A DNA stretch of 64,000 bases, taken from positions 11,026,045 through 11,090,044 of the forward strand of contig NZ_CP108513.1 of the NCBI RefSeq assembly GCF_035989285.1. The letters run 5' to 3'. The DNA comes from Streptomyces sp. NBC_01235. GTDB lineage: Bacteria; Actinomycetota; Actinomycetes; Streptomycetales; Streptomycetaceae. Position numbers and translations under genes: made by a program. Position 1 is the stretch's first letter; every line of letters begins with the position of its first letter. The notes below the pieces were generated by a model. It saw only the letters and a list, made by a program, of their open reading frames with translations. It searched no databases and was not told where the DNA came from. Of this stretch, positions 63,578-64,000 are shown one piece after another.

Positions 63578-63598
63578 GCTGCATCAACCTGATGCAGC
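63578..63598 (-). promoter_or_regulatory. Perfect dyad upstream of the helicase operon
   Basis: GCTGCATCA and TGATGCAGC, 9-bp arms with a 3-nt centre (ACC), lie about 70 bp upstream of the TTG start of the 428-aa gene. The arrangement fits an operator for a dimeric repressor; it could also be the innermost telomere palindrome, since its 3-nt loop resembles those further out. Confidence 0.55.
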
Positions 63599-63921
63599 CG
63601 CTACACTGGAACCCACACGAACGAGCGACCCCCACCACCTCGTAGCAAGCCCGGCCCGCGCCAGCGGGCCCCAAGGTTCTGGAGGCGCAGCCGGAAGGAC
63701 CGTCAGGCGGGGGAGCGCAGCGGACCCGCCCAGGAGTCCGCAGGACTCCCCAACTCCCGCACAGAAACCCGACTAGCAGCACCTGACAGCCCCTCAGTTG
63801 GCGACCGGCGTACCGCCGCGCTGCGCCGGTCGCGCAGCGGCCGGCCCCACCGGATCCTGGAGCGCAGCGAAGGGATCCGCCCACGCACCGCGTGGGCAGC
63901 GGGAGCGCAGCGATCGCCGTC

Positions 63922-63946
63922 AACCCTGTTGCGTAGCAACAGGGTT
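63922..63946. repeat. Telomere palindrome III
   Basis: Perfect 11-bp arms AACCCTGTTGC / GCAACAGGGTT around a GTA loop. It abuts palindrome II with no gap. Confidence 0.9.
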
Positions 63947-63967
63947 CGCACCCGCGGAGCGGGTGCG
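63947..63967. repeat. Telomere palindrome II
   Basis: Perfect 9-bp arms CGCACCCGC / GCGGGTGCG around a GGA loop. The core CCCGCGGAGCGGG inside it equals the archetypal first palindrome of Streptomyces telomeres, here in second position from the edge. Confidence 0.9.
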
Positions 63968-63968
63968 T

Positions 63969-63993
63969 AACAACCGCGCGCAGCGCGGTTGTT
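63969..63993. repeat. Telomere palindrome I (outermost)
   Basis: Perfect 11-bp arms AACAACCGCGC / GCGCGGTTGTT around a GCA loop, one base from palindrome II and 7 nt from the window edge. GCA loops are typical of the very stable hairpins at Streptomyces ends. Confidence 0.9.
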
Positions 63994-64000
63994 CGCTTGC

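Larger units (their letters stand above)
63653..64000. other. Telomere region with clustered palindromes
   Basis: No gene fits after 63,511. From 63,653 to the edge the sequence is a near-continuous series of perfect inverted repeats: 63653-63670 (7-bp arms), 63733-63749 (7, loop GCA), 63801-63833 and the alternative 63819-63839 (8), 63851-63879 (7), 63879-63897 (8, loop ACC), then three long hairpins listed separately. The short motif GGAGCGCAGCG recurs at about 63713, 63859 and 63902. Streptomyces telomeres have this organisation, with 3' overhangs folding into hairpins with 3-nt loops bound by Tap. The outermost bases do not begin with the archetypal CCCGCGGAGCGGG. Seven bases remain beyond the last palindrome, so the true end may be here or slightly outside. 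Confidence 0.82.

Noticed and set aside
63653..63993. Telomere palindromes interpreted as transcription terminators or a CRISPR array
   Set aside because: Arms differ in sequence between hairpins, there are no regular spacers or repeated units, and no gene ends towards most of them; tap and tpg nearby make a telomere the better reading.

Overview
The window is very GC-rich, has actinobacterial codon usage and carries a tap-tpg pair next to telomere-like palindromes. It therefore looks like the terminal 64 kb of a linear replicon, chromosome arm or linear plasmid, of a Streptomyces or close relative. The right edge (about 63,650-64,000) is an array of perfect palindromes with 3-4 nt loops. Whether position 64,000 is the true DNA end cannot be seen.

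Left part (1-38,140): the right portion of a lipopeptide biosynthetic cluster, read left to right as one tightly packed operon. It holds the C-terminal part of an acyl-CoA dehydrogenase, an acyl carrier protein, two giant NRPSs (6 + 5 modules, the second ending in a thioesterase) and a SyrP/TauD-type Fe(II)/2-oxoglutarate oxygenase. A starter-type condensation domain implies an N-terminal fatty acyl group supplied by the ACP. Hand-read specificity codes give Ser-Asn-Thr-Asp-X-Asn-Ser-(Gly-like)-aromatic-Asp-Asp. Three condensation domains look like the dual epimerase/condensation subtype and would set D-configuration at residues 1, 2 and 9. A hairpin terminator follows. The lipid-activating enzyme, MbtH, export and regulatory genes presumably lie to the left.

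Junction (38,150-40,660): a graveyard of broken insertion sequences (possible IS110, IS1182, IS630, IS5 and IS3 relics) with one intact GNAT acetyltransferase gene bracketed by 32-bp direct repeats.

Transposition block (40,739-47,345): a Tn7/Tn5053-like (Mu-type) set. A DD(35)E transposase and a TniB-like AAA+ ATPase are translationally coupled, followed by an unrecognised third gene. Upstream lie two unusual chimeric proteins in which the DNA-binding domains of the transposase are fused directly to a TniB-like ATPase, with no catalytic domain. Each chimera is preceded by CTGTCATGGG-type repeats.

Telomere-maintenance block (47,365-50,978): tap (739 aa) and tpg (185 aa) form an operon. Divergent from tap is a second, diverged tpg-like gene with Ser in place of the DNA-linking Thr.

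Putative defence block (51,018-59,037): a 1195-aa unknown protein, a zinc-finger (HNH-like)/ATPase fusion, a CHAT caspase-like protease with a coiled coil, a 73-aa protein and a protein with an AbiJ/HEPN-like C-terminus. The first two are bracketed by shared ~20-bp repeat units arranged as inverted arrays.

Subtelomere (59,078-64,000): a two-gene operon reading inward from the end, an unknown 428-aa protein coupled to a DEAH-box helicase with helicase-associated repeats, then the telomere palindromes.
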